Positions 1 through 8,402 are shown, counted from the stretch's first letter. The stretch is DNA of 64,000 nucleotides from Solirubrobacter deserti (GCF_027587175.1 NZ_JAPCID010000015.1:1-64000); one strand, 5' to 3'. Notes: generated by a model from the sequence alone, not told the origin. Program-made: numbers and translations.

Positions 1-852
1 CCGCCGCACCAGACCCCGCCCGGTCACGCGGCCTACGCGAGCCCGCCGCCGCAGCCCACGCCCGTCGGCGCGCCGCCGCACGGAACGCCGCCAGGCCAGG
101 CGGGCTACGCGAGCCCGCCGCCGCAGCCCACGCCCCTGGGCGCGCCGCCGCACGGGACGCCGCCGCCGGTCATCGACGCGACCTTCTCCCCGCAGCGCCC
201 GCTCCCCACGCCGCCGCCCGGCCCGACGCCGGTCGGCGAGCGCCGCCGCGGGCGCCGGCTCGGCCTGCTGGTCGTGCTCGTGCTGCTCGCCGGCGGTGCT
301 GCCGCCGGCGCCTTCCTGGCGCGGCCCGACGGCGCCGCCGAGCAGCCGCCCGCCGCGTCCGCGACACCGGCGCCCAAGCAGGAGGCGCCGGCCGCCCAGG
401 AGCTCGAGAGCGACGCGTACCGGCTCGTGCTGCCCGCGGGCTGGTCGACGATGTGCGAGGGCGGCAACGCGGGCTACTGCCAGGCGTCGGACCAGCGGTG
501 GGAACGCGCGGCGGTGACGAGCGGGCCGATGGTGACCTGGCTCGACCACTCGCCCGAGAACCGCTGGGACCGGGGCGTCGGCCTGCAGAACGTCGCGCAG
601 ATCATCCAGTCGAACTTCAGCCTCACGCTGGACTCGTTCGAGCCCACGGATGTCGGCACGGAGACCATCGAGGGGCGCAAGGTCCGCCAGATCGTCTTCA
701 CCTACGACGACCGCCAGCAGGGACGCGTTCACGGGTTGAGCTACGTGTTCGAGGAACGCGGGACGTTCTTCGCCGTCACGGGCCTCGCGAAGGACGCCGA
801 CAGCGCCCGCCGCGCGGCGCGCGCGATCGTGCAGCCGCTCGAGCCCCGCTAG
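1..852 (+). CDS. Partial membrane-anchored protein with proline-rich N-terminal region
   Basis: The frame is open from base 1, so the 5' end lies outside the window. The visible protein begins with a Pro/Gly/Ala-rich cytoplasmic stretch containing two near-identical 24-residue repeats, then a basic stop (GERRRGRR), one transmembrane helix (nt 259-310) and an Ala/Pro linker. An exported globular domain of about 150 residues follows (from SDAYRLVLPAGW to the end), with two cysteines close together (MCEGGNAGYC). The topology resembles the tails of actinobacterial receptor-like or septal membrane proteins. I do not recognise the exported domain, so no function is assigned. Confidence 0.75.
   Translation, partial: PPHQTPPGHAAYASPPPQPTPVGAPPHGTPPGQAGYASPPPQPTPLGAPPHGTPPPVIDATFSPQRPLPTPPPGPTPVGERRRGRRLGLLVVLVLLAGGAAAGAFLARPDGAAEQPPAASATPAPKQEAPAAQELESDAYRLVLPAGWSTMCEGGNAGYCQASDQRWERAAVTSGPMVTWLDHSPENRWDRGVGLQNVAQIIQSNFSLTLDSFEPTDVGTETIEGRKVRQIVFTYDDRQQGRVHGLSYVFEERGTFFAVTGLAKDADSARRAARAIVQPLEPR
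22..165 (+). repeat. Two tandem 72-bp in-frame repeats
   Basis: Two adjacent 72-nt units (22-93 and 94-165) encode a shared 24-residue pattern with core YASPPPQPTP and ending APPHGTPP. They differ at a few bases only, which indicates recent duplication inside the proline-rich part of the first gene. More copies may lie upstream of the window. Confidence 0.85.
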
Positions 853-899
853 CCAGTTCGGCGGTTCGAGGTCGTTTGGATGCGGGTAATCCTCAGAAC

Positions 900-1064
900 A
901 TGTTGCTGTCGCGTCGCGACATCGATGTGGTCCGTCACCACGCCTTGGTGCACGGGTTGCTGCAGCCTCCGGACGCCGACCTCGAGGAGATCGTCGAGGC
1001 CCTGCGTGAAGAGGTCCGGACCCTGCGTGCGCAGCTGTCGGAGCTGCGCACCGCACAGTCCTAG
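900..1064 (+). CDS. Small helical protein, hypothetical (54 aa)
   Basis: An ATG at 900 opens a 54-residue frame beginning MLLSRRDIDVVRHHALVHGL. It ends in a heptad-like acidic and leucine-rich helix (EEIVEALREEVRTLRAQLSEL), which suggests a short coiled coil. It sits between two same-strand genes with 47 nt on the left and 78 nt on the right. There is no clear Shine-Dalgarno sequence. The residue pattern (charged amphipathic helix, no proline or arginine excess) looks coding, unlike the overlapping frames. No family is recognised and the function is unknown. Confidence 0.45.
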   Translation: MLLSRRDIDVVRHHALVHGLLQPPDADLEEIVEALREEVRTLRAQLSELRTAQS

Positions 1065-1142
1065 CTCGACCCTGCATACCAGAATTCGGCGGCCCGGGCC
1101 AGTGATTGCGCTGGCTCTCCGGAGTCTGTAGGGATCCCAAAC

Positions 1143-2114
1143 GTGGTTGGATTCCGTGAGCACCCCCGTGCGGTGCGAGTCGCTCTTCTCTTCGTGGTCC
1201 TCGCCGCCGGCTTGGCGGCCGGGTGGTTCGTCGGTGGAGGACGCGAGGCCTCCGTGGCCAAGGCGGAGGAGGTTCCCTTCATCCCCGCCTCGTCGACGCA
1301 GCTCGCCGCGTTCACGCCGCCGGCCGAGGTCAAGAGCCTCGTCACGATCAAGAGCTCCGCGCAGTTCGGGGGCACCGGCTCCAACTACGTGTGCGACCGT
1401 GAGCGGCTGGTCGCCGCGCTGGCCGCCAAGCCCGACCACCTGAAGGCCTGGGCGCGCGTGCAGGGCCAGCGCCCGACCGCGGACGCGGTCGCGGGCTACA
1501 TCCGCAAGCTGCGCGCGGTCACCCTGGTGGAGCCGACCCGCGTCACCGACCACGCGTTCGTGAAGGGCCGCGCCGAACCGGCGCAGGCGATGCTCGCCCA
1601 GGGCACCGCGGTGCTCGTGGACGCCGATGACGTCGTCCGCGTTCGCTGCCGCAGCGGCAGCCCGCTGCGCCCGCCGGTGATCGCGGAGAAGGAGGAGTGC
1701 AAGGGCTGCCCGGAGACCTTCCAGGCGCCGCCGCCGCTGCTCAGCTCCCCGTCCTACGTTGTGCACCCCGCGCCGCCGCCGGCCAAGGGCGACGTGAAGT
1801 CCGACGCCAAGCCGGTCACGCGCCCGACGACGATCCAGGTCGTCAAGCGGCTGCCCGTCCAGCAGGTCGAGCAGCGCAGCGAGACCGACGCCGAGGGCAA
1901 GACGGTGGTCAAGACCGTCACGGTCACCAAGGAGGGCACGCCCCAGCCGCCCGTCATCAAGATCAAGCGGGTCCCGGGGCCCACGCGCACCGTGATCGTC
2001 CGTCGCACCCGCACCCGCACGGTCCAGGTGCCGGTCGTGCGCACGCGCACGGTCGTGGTCGAGAAGCCCGTCATCCGCTACCGCACGCAGATCGTCTACG
2101 AGGGCTCGGGATGA
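1143..2114 (+). CDS. Membrane-anchored hypothetical protein with basic repetitive tail
   Basis: This is a 323-residue protein starting at GTG 1143. Residues about 10-32 form an uncleaved signal or anchor helix (VALLFVVLAAGLAAGWFVGGG), and the rest is predicted to be outside. The central part has four cysteines (two in a CKGC pair). The last 60 residues are dominated by alternating Thr/Arg/Val (for example RTRTRTVQVPVVRTRTVVV), consistent with an extended beta strand or a polyanion-binding tail. A TAGGGA hexamer lies about 10 nt upstream. The next secreted protein gene follows closely on the same strand. No family is recognised. Confidence 0.75.
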   Translation: MVGFREHPRAVRVALLFVVLAAGLAAGWFVGGGREASVAKAEEVPFIPASSTQLAAFTPPAEVKSLVTIKSSAQFGGTGSNYVCDRERLVAALAAKPDHLKAWARVQGQRPTADAVAGYIRKLRAVTLVEPTRVTDHAFVKGRAEPAQAMLAQGTAVLVDADDVVRVRCRSGSPLRPPVIAEKEECKGCPETFQAPPPLLSSPSYVVHPAPPPAKGDVKSDAKPVTRPTTIQVVKRLPVQQVEQRSETDAEGKTVVKTVTVTKEGTPQPPVIKIKRVPGPTRTVIVRRTRTRTVQVPVVRTRTVVVEKPVIRYRTQIVYEGSG

Positions 2115-2157
2115 CCCCGTGCTCGGTTGTTCGGTGACGGTCGCTCTTCGCGCATCG

Positions 2158-3939
2158 ATGCGCCGACTCGCCGGTCTGCTGCTGGCGCTGTGCGGCACGC
2201 TCGCCGTGGCGGGCGTCGCGGCGCCGGCGGCGAACGCGGGTGACGTGTGGCTGTGGGTCTGCCAGGGGCCTGAGGGTCAGCCGCTGCCCCAGACGGGCGA
2301 TCGCGCCTCGAGAGCCGGCGGTGACGCCGCGGCCAACCGCTGCGGTGACGCCTCCGGGCGCGCGCTGACCGCGCGCCCCGCCTCCGGCCGCGCGGGGTGG
2401 TCGTTCTCCGTGCCGAGCCCGACGACGTTGAGGAGCGTCAAGCTCAACCGGAACGTGAGCCTTACGGAGGGCCAGCGCTACCAGCTGCTGGTCGGCGACA
2501 CGCCGTTGGAGACCGCCGCCCCGGTCAACGGCGCGGCGGCGTACGACGCGACCGGCTCGCGCGTGGCCTTCGACGTCCAGTGCGTCGCCACCCGGTGCGA
2601 CACCCCGGGCGGCGCCGAGGTCTCCTCGCTCGCGATGCGGGTCAGCGACACCGCGGCGCCCACGGGCGCGGTGGCCGGCTGGCGCAACCCGGCTTCCGGC
2701 GCGATGAAGATGGAGGTCAGCGCGATCGACAACGGAGTCGGCCTCAAGGAAGCGGTGCTCGCGGTGGACGGCGTGGAGAAGGGTCGCGCCACGTTCGGCG
2801 GCCCGGACCCGGCCTGCAAGGACCTGTCCAGCGACCCGGCTTCGGTCGACCTGGCATACGGGCTCGTCGGCCAGAACGACGTCGATTTCCAGCCCGTCGG
2901 CTGCATCACCCGCGGGCGCGTGGAGCTCAACCTCGACACGACCTCGCTTCCCGAGAGCTTCACCGCGGCCGACCTGCGCGTGATCACCGTGACCGTCACC
3001 GACCACGCCGGCAACGCGACCACGGTCATGACCCGCGGCACCGAGGTCATCAACCGGCAGCTGATCGAGAACATCCCGCAGCGCTCGCTGGTGATCGGCT
3101 CGAGCTTCACCGACCCGTTGATCCCGCAGCCCGGCAGCCCGGGCGGCGGCGTCCAGGGCGCCCAGGCGTCGTCGCCGGGCACGTGCGCCAACCCCGCCCT
3201 GACGATGGTCCTCGACCAGCCGCCGCTGCGGACCACGCGCGGCGTCATCGTCCTGCGGCGCAACAAGCGCTACCGCTTCGCGGGCCGCCTGACCTGCACC
3301 GTCGGCGGCGTCCGCCGCTCGGCGCCCAAGCGCACGCGGATCGACATCCGCACCACGATCGGGGGCAGGACCCGGAACGCGACCGCCCGCACCGGCGAGC
3401 GGGGCGCGGTCCGGGCCTTCCTGCGCGCGTCCCGCTCCGGCGCGGTCGTCTTCCGCTACACCAGCCCGGGCGGCAAGCGCTCGCAGGTGACGATCCGCTT
3501 CCGCGTCGAGCAGTCCCTGCCCCGCGGCACGACGATCTACGGCCGCTGGCTGCGCTACGAATCCCCGAGCGACCGCGTCCGCTTCACCGAGCTGGAGGCG
3601 CGCAAGGTGCCCGCCGGCGCGACGGTCACCGTCCGCTGCCGCGGCAGCGCCTGCCCCGGTGCCCTGGCCCGAAGCTTCTCGGTCGGCAAGTCCGCCCGCG
3701 GGTCGATGTCGCTGCTGGCCGCGGTGAACGGTGCTTCGCTGCGCCCGGGCGCCGCGATCGACGTCACGATCACCAAGCCCGGCTTCGCGGGCATCGGCAA
3801 GCTCTACTGCGTGCGCTCGGGCCAGAAGGTCCAGACCCGCTCCTACCGGGTGGGCGAGAACCGCCCGGCCTGCAGCGCGGGCGCGAGCGCCGCGGCCAAG
3901 CGCCCGCGCATCCGCGGCGCGATCCGCGAATCGGGCTGA
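2158..3939 (+). CDS. Secreted multidomain protein with lineage-type C-terminal beta domain
   Basis: The start chosen is ATG 2158, because it directly precedes a clean signal peptide (MRRLAGLLLALCGTLAVAG, cleavage near ANA-GDV). A GTG at 2119 would add 13 residues. The mature protein is about 560 residues and Thr/Ala/Gly-rich, with Ig-like beta patterns in the middle (SDTAAPTGAV, TVTDHAGNATT). The C-terminal ~110 residues match the pattern GATVTVRC..G-x-C, then a LKPGxxIxVxVxxP-like core and a final Cys. This domain recurs in two other secreted proteins of the window (10006-11631 and 20707-22119). It is likely a cell-surface or matrix protein, but the function is unknown. Confidence 0.8.
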   Translation: MRRLAGLLLALCGTLAVAGVAAPAANAGDVWLWVCQGPEGQPLPQTGDRASRAGGDAAANRCGDASGRALTARPASGRAGWSFSVPSPTTLRSVKLNRNVSLTEGQRYQLLVGDTPLETAAPVNGAAAYDATGSRVAFDVQCVATRCDTPGGAEVSSLAMRVSDTAAPTGAVAGWRNPASGAMKMEVSAIDNGVGLKEAVLAVDGVEKGRATFGGPDPACKDLSSDPASVDLAYGLVGQNDVDFQPVGCITRGRVELNLDTTSLPESFTAADLRVITVTVTDHAGNATTVMTRGTEVINRQLIENIPQRSLVIGSSFTDPLIPQPGSPGGGVQGAQASSPGTCANPALTMVLDQPPLRTTRGVIVLRRNKRYRFAGRLTCTVGGVRRSAPKRTRIDIRTTIGGRTRNATARTGERGAVRAFLRASRSGAVVFRYTSPGGKRSQVTIRFRVEQSLPRGTTIYGRWLRYESPSDRVRFTELEARKVPAGATVTVRCRGSACPGALARSFSVGKSARGSMSLLAAVNGASLRPGAAIDVTITKPGFAGIGKLYCVRSGQKVQTRSYRVGENRPACSAGASAAAKRPRIRGAIRESG

Positions 3940-3987
3940 CGCTCGGCCGCGCGACGTTTAGCCGACGGTGGAGAAGGCGTACACCTG

Positions 3988-4150
3988 AGATCGGCGAACG
4001 GCCCGTCGGTCACCGTCGGACGACCGTCGCGCCCACGCACGGTCGTCGCGGTCGTCGCGGTCGCCGACGGCTGCAAGGGCTCGCCCTGCCACGCGATGCC
4101 GCCGCGCGAGCTCGGCGTGGAACTCGTCGAACGCCGTCACGGCCTCCAGG
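3988..4150 (-). pseudogene. Fragment of a YciI/DGPF-domain protein
   Basis: Reading the minus strand, one frame gives VTAFDEFHAELA. The neighbouring frame then gives GEPLQPSATATT, RDGRPTVTDGPFA and stops resembling the family there. This matches the middle of small YciI-related (DGPF) proteins, in which LQPSATATTVR..DGR..VTDGPFAE is the signature. The start and the C-terminal half are missing, and the two pieces are in different frames. It is therefore a decayed remnant, the first of several in 3988-5118. Confidence 0.6.
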
Positions 4151-4257
4151 AACTCCGCGGGCGGGAGCGCAGAATCGACACGCGCACGCGAAACTGGCGC
4201 GACCCCGCTCGCGGCGTCAACTGCGGGGTGACGTTCGTCCGCGCGGGCCTGTGGCGC

Positions 4258-4531
4258 TCAGCCTGGCCGGCAGGCCGTTCGGTACGGCATGGCGGGGAGG
4301 GCTTCTCGCCATTCGCGCGAGGTCAGCTCACGCCCGGCGACGCGGCAGGCGTGCTGCTTTCACACGCGGATCGAGAGGTCCCAGCGCAGTGCGGTACGGC
4401 TCGTGGAGAGCGCGAACAGGTGGCGGCCGTCCGGCGAGAGCGCAGCGGCCACGAAGTCTTGGGGCTCGACGTCCAGCGGTACGCCGACCGGTGTCCGCGT
4501 GGCCATGTCGGGGAGCTCGATCTCGCGCTGA
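4258..4531 (-). pseudogene. C-terminal WD40 fragment of a large regulator, with in-frame stop
   Basis: The minus strand reads IELPDMATRTPVGVPLD, then VAAALSPDGRHLFAL, TALRWDLSIRV, a TGA at 4360-4362, and then ACRVAGRELTSREW and ALPAMPYRTACRPG before the terminal stop. The SPDGR...L.WD pattern is a WD40 blade. The CxxAGRxLTxxEW...PYRxxC ending is the usual tail of large actinobacterial WD40 regulators with a BTAD/SARP or nSTAND N-terminus. Only the last blade and tail remain, and the TGA interrupts them. The opposite-strand fragment begins where this one ends (about 4530), so a recombination joint is likely there. Confidence 0.65.
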
Positions 4532-5118
4532 GTGCCGGCGCGCTGTGGGCAGCGAGCGCCGCGGACGACAGCGTCCTCCGGCTCGACCCGGACTCCGGCC
4601 GGCTGAGCGCTCGGATCCCGATCGCCGCGGCGGCCGGCGGGCGGGTCGCGGGGCCGTCAGCGGTGGTCGGCGGCTTCGGCTCGATCCGGGTCGCGAACAG
4701 CCTGGCCGGAACGGCCAGCCGCATCGATCCGCAACTCAACGCGGTGACCGCCACGATCCGCGTCGGCGAGCGCCCGACGCGCATCGCCGCCGGTGAGGGC
4801 GGCGTCTGGGTGCTGGACGCCGCTGACGGCAAGGTCGTTCGCATCGACCCACGACGCAACGTGCCGCTCGCAGCGCTCGACGCCCGCAGCCGCATGTCGG
4901 CCAGACGCCTGCCCGTGCCTCCGCGGCCCTCCACGCTCGCCGCCGTCGCGGCCGCCGAAGCGCTGCTCGACGCGGTCGCGCGCTCCGACGGCACGCGCGC
5001 TTCGGTCAACGCTTGGCTCCGGCGTCTGCGGACCACGACGATCATCGGCGCGGTGCGCTTCGACGGCGGCGGCGACATCGTCGGCCCTCGCTTCATGGTC
5101 ATGCGCTCCCAGGCCGGC
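4528..5118 (+). pseudogene. Fused remnants of a beta-propeller and a periplasmic-binding-protein tail
   Basis: From 4528 the plus strand encodes propeller-like repeats (SAGALWAASAADDSVLRLDP; GEGGVWVLDAADGKVVRIDP) of the YVTN/virginiamycin-B-lyase type. After about 4880 this changes to AAEALLDAVARSDGTRASV and IIGAVRFDGGGDIVGPRF. That second pattern is the usual C-terminus of a branched-chain-type substrate-binding domain. In actinobacterial SARP-type sensors both modules occur in one long protein. Here the ligand-binding core between them is missing, and nothing upstream supplies an N-terminus. The long open frame that could be called from 4096 is therefore not accepted as a functional gene. 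Confidence 0.6.
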
Positions 5119-5333
5119 GCCACCGGAGCTGCCACCGGCGTCCCCAACACCCGTGCTCGATTCGTGTGTTGACGCCCGCGACCGGGAGCGCGTCGCGCGA
5201 CGCGGGTGGGTGATCGCGGGGCCGCTCAACCCGCCGTACAGGCCCCTCCGTCGGCTGAACCGGCTTCCGTCGCGCCGTGCACCTGGTCGGACGTGCAGCG
5301 CACAGGTTCGCCGCCGCACCGTATTTTCGCCGG

Positions 5334-6842
5334 ATGAATGGTCCGGGCGCGCGCTGCACGCGCGTGCATCCCTTCGCAACGTCCGCCGCACCCGGATGGA
5401 CACCGGCCGCAGGACCGCACGGTCGCGGCCGATGGTCCGCCCGCGCGCTCGCCTGCGCACTGCTCGCACTTGCGGCTCTGGCCGTCGCCGCGGCGGCGGA
5501 GGCCGCGCCGCACTGCTTCGGCGCCGCTTCACGCGACCCCGAACGTCGCTGCCTGAACCCCGGGCTGGCCCGACTGGTCGCGCCCACCCCCGATCAGGCC
5601 CTCCTCAATCCCAACTTCGCGTGCCGTCCCCACAAGGTCACCGAGCAGCTCTCGCCGTGCACATTCGGCGCGACCCACCCAAGCGCGACCGTCGCGCTGA
5701 TCGGCGACAGCCATGCGCAGCACATGCGCCCGGCGCTCGCGGTCGTCGCCAGGCGACGCAACTGGCGAGTGGAGGACGCCTCGGTGCCGCTGTGCATGTT
5801 CTCGACGGCGACCACGGGCGCCGGGCCGCCGTTCGATCAACGCTGCCCGCAATGGAACGCCGACGTCATGTCGTGGCTGCACGACCACCCGGAGATCCGG
5901 ACGATCTTCGTCGCCGGCAAGGCCGAGCAGTTCGTCATGCCCGCGCCCGGCCAGAGCGCGCACGCCGCCCGTCTGGCGGGCTACATCGCGCGCTTCTCCG
6001 AGCTGGCCGACAGGAACGTGATCGTCGTCCGCGACGCGCCCGCGGAGCCCATCGCAACCAAGGACTGCGTCCGTCGCCGGATGGCTCACCAGCGCCCGCT
6101 CGAAGGCGCCTGCTCGTACCCGCGCCGGCTCGCTCCGGATCCAGCCGCCGCGGCCGCGCGTGCGACCGGCCGGCCGGCCATCGACCTGACACGCCAGTTC
6201 TGCGACTCGCGGCGCTGCTATCCGGTGATCGGCGGCGCGCTCGTGCACAAGGACACCGACCACCTCACGCAGGTCTTCGCCCGCACGCTCGGACCGTTCC
6301 TGGACCGCGCGCTGACCAAACACGCCGGCACGCGTCCGTCACGACCGTCGGCAGTCGCAGCGCCGGGCCACGGCCCACGATCAGGTCGGAAGGACCGCAA
6401 TGGCCTCGATCGAGACGAGGAGACCCCGCGGAAGCCGCACGTGCGCCGGAGCGGAGCGCGCCGGCGGCGGGTCGGGCATGTGCCGCGCGTACACCTCATT
6501 CAGGCGAGCGAAGTCCTCGACGTCGGCGTAGAAGATCGTCGTCTTGACCACGTCGTCCATCGACGCGCCCGCCGCCTCGAGCACGCGCGCCAGGTTGGTC
6601 AGCGCCTGCTCGGTCTGAGCCTCGATCCCCTCCGGGATCGCGCCCGTCGGATCGATGCCGGCCATCCCGGAGCAGAAGACGAGGCCGTTGGCGACGATCG
6701 CCTGGCTGTACGGACCGAGTGCTGCCGGCGCCTGCTCGCTGGACACTGCGCGTCTGGTCATCGAGCAAGTCTCCCTTACGAGCCGCCATCGCGCCACGCG
6801 CGACGACAGGTCCGCCCGCGGACATCGACCCGACCGATGTGA
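5334..6842 (+). CDS. Exported SGNH-domain protein with an abnormal C-terminal extension
   Basis: ATG 5334 precedes a long basic region and an export helix (LACALLALAALAVAAAAEA). The domain that follows has the SGNH signature: block I VALIGDSHAQHMRPAL, a Cys-rich middle, and a late block DTDHLTQVF with Asp and His. This is the SGNH fold that is often attached to OafA-type acyltransferases and handles acyl groups on surface glycans. It is alone here. The recognisable fold ends near nt 6330. The frame then runs without a stop for about 170 Arg-rich residues, antisense to the whole of ridA, so the original stop was probably lost. An alternative start exists at 5277. Confidence 0.65.
   Translation: MNGPGARCTRVHPFATSAAPGWTPAAGPHGRGRWSARALACALLALAALAVAAAAEAAPHCFGAASRDPERRCLNPGLARLVAPTPDQALLNPNFACRPHKVTEQLSPCTFGATHPSATVALIGDSHAQHMRPALAVVARRRNWRVEDASVPLCMFSTATTGAGPPFDQRCPQWNADVMSWLHDHPEIRTIFVAGKAEQFVMPAPGQSAHAARLAGYIARFSELADRNVIVVRDAPAEPIATKDCVRRRMAHQRPLEGACSYPRRLAPDPAAAAARATGRPAIDLTRQFCDSRRCYPVIGGALVHKDTDHLTQVFARTLGPFLDRALTKHAGTRPSRPSAVAAPGHGPRSGRKDRNGLDRDEETPRKPHVRRSGARRRRVGHVPRVHLIQASEVLDVGVEDRRLDHVVHRRARRLEHARQVGQRLLGLSLDPLRDRARRIDAGHPGAEDEAVGDDRLAVRTECCRRLLAGHCASGHRASLPYEPPSRHARRQVRPRTSTRPM
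6381..6761 (-). CDS. ridA: RidA family reactive-intermediate deaminase
   Basis: This 126-residue protein has the normal family length and starts at ATG 6761 with AGGGAG nine bases upstream. Family motifs are clear: GPYSQAIVANGLVFCSGMAG, IEAQTEQALTNLARVLEAAG and the C-terminal PARSAPAHVRLPRG. The latter keeps the arginine that binds the carboxylate of the 2-aminoacrylate/iminium substrate. RidA hydrolyses reactive enamine/imine by-products of PLP enzymes. The open frame of the convergent SGNH gene overlaps it completely on the other strand, but RidA is the convincing protein of the pair. Confidence 0.93.
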   Translation of the reverse strand: MTRRAVSSEQAPAALGPYSQAIVANGLVFCSGMAGIDPTGAIPEGIEAQTEQALTNLARVLEAAGASMDDVVKTTIFYADVEDFARLNEVYARHMPDPPPARSAPAHVRLPRGLLVSIEAIAVLPT

Positions 6843-6908
6843 TCGTGGGTCGCGACCTCCGGCCGGGGGAGATCGACGGCGAGGAACAGGACGCGCGTCA
6901 CGCGCGGA

Positions 6909-7157
6909 GTGACACGCCGCGGCCCGGCTGAGAGCATCCGCGTACAACGGTCGCTCAACCCTGAGCGCGCTGGACAAGCGGAGGTTCGATTCGTCGCCAC
7001 CGCTCTCGGTGGCATCGTGGCCGCGGCTTTCGCGGCCCTCCTCGGGATCTTCATCGCCCGCCCCGCCGCCGCTCAGAGCGATGGTTCCAAGCGCCCATGG
7101 CGCCGCGGACGCCACGACCACCCCGAGACCCATGATGCTGCCAACCTGCGCTCGTGA
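6909..7157 (+). CDS. Small one-helix membrane protein, hypothetical
   Basis: An 82-residue frame from GTG 6909 has a basic N-terminal part, one hydrophobic helix (VATALGGIVAAAFAALLGIF) and a His/Asp/Arg-rich tail. Its stop overlaps the start of the next small frame by four bases (GTGA), the arrangement seen for coupled genes throughout this window. No homologue is recognised, and the N-terminal 25 residues look weakly coding. Confidence 0.4.
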   Translation: MTRRGPAESIRVQRSLNPERAGQAEVRFVATALGGIVAAAFAALLGIFIARPAAAQSDGSKRPWRRGRHDHPETHDAANLRS

Positions 7158-7363
7158 CCGGCCCAAGCGCGCCGATCCGCAAGGCCTATCGCGACAGACT
7201 TCCCGCGGAAGTGGCGGAGACAGGTCGCGGCAACGAGCTCTGGTACCTGCTTCCCGAGCTGATCGACGAGCGAGAGAGGGCGGAGGCGGGCGGTGATGCC
7301 CCGTCTGCGCCCACAGACACCCCGGGCGCGCCGGCCGCAGAAACCGTCCGTACTGCGAAGTAG
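7154..7363 (+). CDS. Small hypothetical protein (69 aa)
   Basis: GTG 7154 overlaps the upstream stop by four bases. The protein has a helical, charged N-terminal half (RKAYRDRLPAEVAETGRGNE, then LWYLLPELIDERER) and an Ala/Pro/Thr-rich disordered end. Residue composition is protein-like in the first 45 positions. No family is recognised. Confidence 0.4.
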   Translation: MTGPSAPIRKAYRDRLPAEVAETGRGNELWYLLPELIDERERAEAGGDAPSAPTDTPGAPAAETVRTAK

Positions 7364-7468
7364 CGCCGTCAGGCACCAAGGTGTGGACGTCCGAGGACGT
7401 CGGTGCCGGGCTGGGTTCGCGCTCAAAGCTCGACTCCACGGGCGTGGTCGCGGTCCCTGACCCGCCGG

Positions 7469-7474
7469 TACGGT
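7469..7474 (+). promoter_or_regulatory. Candidate -10 element for a near-leaderless transcript
   Basis: TACGGT lies seven bases before GTG 7482. The spacing would put the transcript start at or next to the start codon. The same TAnnnT-to-start arrangement recurs at other operon heads in this window. Confidence 0.35.
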
Positions 7475-7481
7475 TCCGCCC

Positions 7482-8402
7482 GTGAATCTCATCCGCCGCA
7501 TCGAGACCGGTCACGGCGAGTTCCTGCTGTTCGCCCTCACGCCCCCGCGGCTGGCGACGGAACCCGGGCAGGTGCGCGAGATCGCCGACGTGACCACCGC
7601 CCGTCTGCGTCCGCTCGGCCTCGACGGCCTGATCCTCTACGACATCGCCGACGAGGCGGAGCGCAACCCGGCCGAGCGCCCGTTCCCGTTCATGCCCACG
7701 TTGGATCCCGCCGACTACCTCGCCGATCACCTCGACGCGTGGCCGACGCCGGTGATCGTGTATCGCGCGGTGGGCAAGTACGCGCCCGAGGAGCTGCGGG
7801 GGTGGCTGACGGCGCAGGATCCCGCCCGGGTCATGACGGTCCTGGTCGGAGCGGCGTCGAGCGCCGCGGCCACTCGAATGTCGCTCGCCGACGCCCAGGC
7901 GCTGCGCCGGGAGGCCAACGCGGCGCTCACGCTGGGCGGCGTCGCGATCCCTGAGCGCCACAGCCGGCGCGAGGACGAGCATCTGCGCCTGCTGGCCAAA
8001 CAGGAGTCGGGTTGCCGGTTCTTCGTCACGCAGGTCGTCTACGACTTGAACGCCGCGAAGAGCTTCGTCTCCGACTATCACTATGAGTGTCGGTCGCGCG
8101 GCGTGCCGCGGGTCCCGCTCGTCTTCACGTTCTCGGTGTGCGGATCGATGAAGACGCTGGCCTTCCTGCGGTGGCTCGGCGTCGACGTCCCGCGGTGGAT
8201 CGAGAACGACCTCCGACACGCCGCCGACCCGCTCGAAGCGTCCTACCAGCAGGCGCTGGCGACCGCCACCGAGCTGATTGCGTTCTGCCGCGCGCTCGAC
8301 GTTCCGTTCGGCATCAACGTCGAGAGCGTCTCGATCCGTCGCGTGGAGATCGAAGCGTCAGTGCGCCTCGCCGAAGCGCTCCGAGCGCAGCTCAGGAGCT
8401 GA
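7482..8402 (+). CDS. Methylenetetrahydrofolate reductase-like protein
   Basis: This 306-residue protein has the TIM-barrel layout of the MTHFR family (length near the bacterial MetF usual of ~300). Recognisable pieces are DGLILYDIADEAERNP near the N-terminus, GGVAIPERHSRREDEHLRLL, then KQESGCRFFVTQVVYDL (the GAdFfiTQ.vyD family block), and PFGINVESVSI near the end. The family reduces 5,10-methylene-THF with FAD. This one is divergent (no obvious EFFPPK-type start), so the substrate could be another folate or a methylamine-linked cofactor. No folate genes lie beside it. The 3' end overlaps the convergent pseudogene by 11 bp. Confidence 0.75.
   Translation: MNLIRRIETGHGEFLLFALTPPRLATEPGQVREIADVTTARLRPLGLDGLILYDIADEAERNPAERPFPFMPTLDPADYLADHLDAWPTPVIVYRAVGKYAPEELRGWLTAQDPARVMTVLVGAASSAAATRMSLADAQALRREANAALTLGGVAIPERHSRREDEHLRLLAKQESGCRFFVTQVVYDLNAAKSFVSDYHYECRSRGVPRVPLVFTFSVCGSMKTLAFLRWLGVDVPRWIENDLRHAADPLEASYQQALATATELIAFCRALDVPFGINVESVSIRRVEIEASVRLAEALRAQLRS

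Noticed and set aside
4096-5172. A single 358-residue plus-strand gene
   Set aside because: Its first ~145 codons are antisense to recognisable YciI and WD40 remnants, and its later part is a joint of two incomplete domains. It is better described as fragments.
6762-8219. Upstream extension of ridA to a 612-residue protein
   Set aside because: The added part is antisense to the MTHFR-like gene and to the small genes before it. RidA alone has the right length and a ribosome-binding site.
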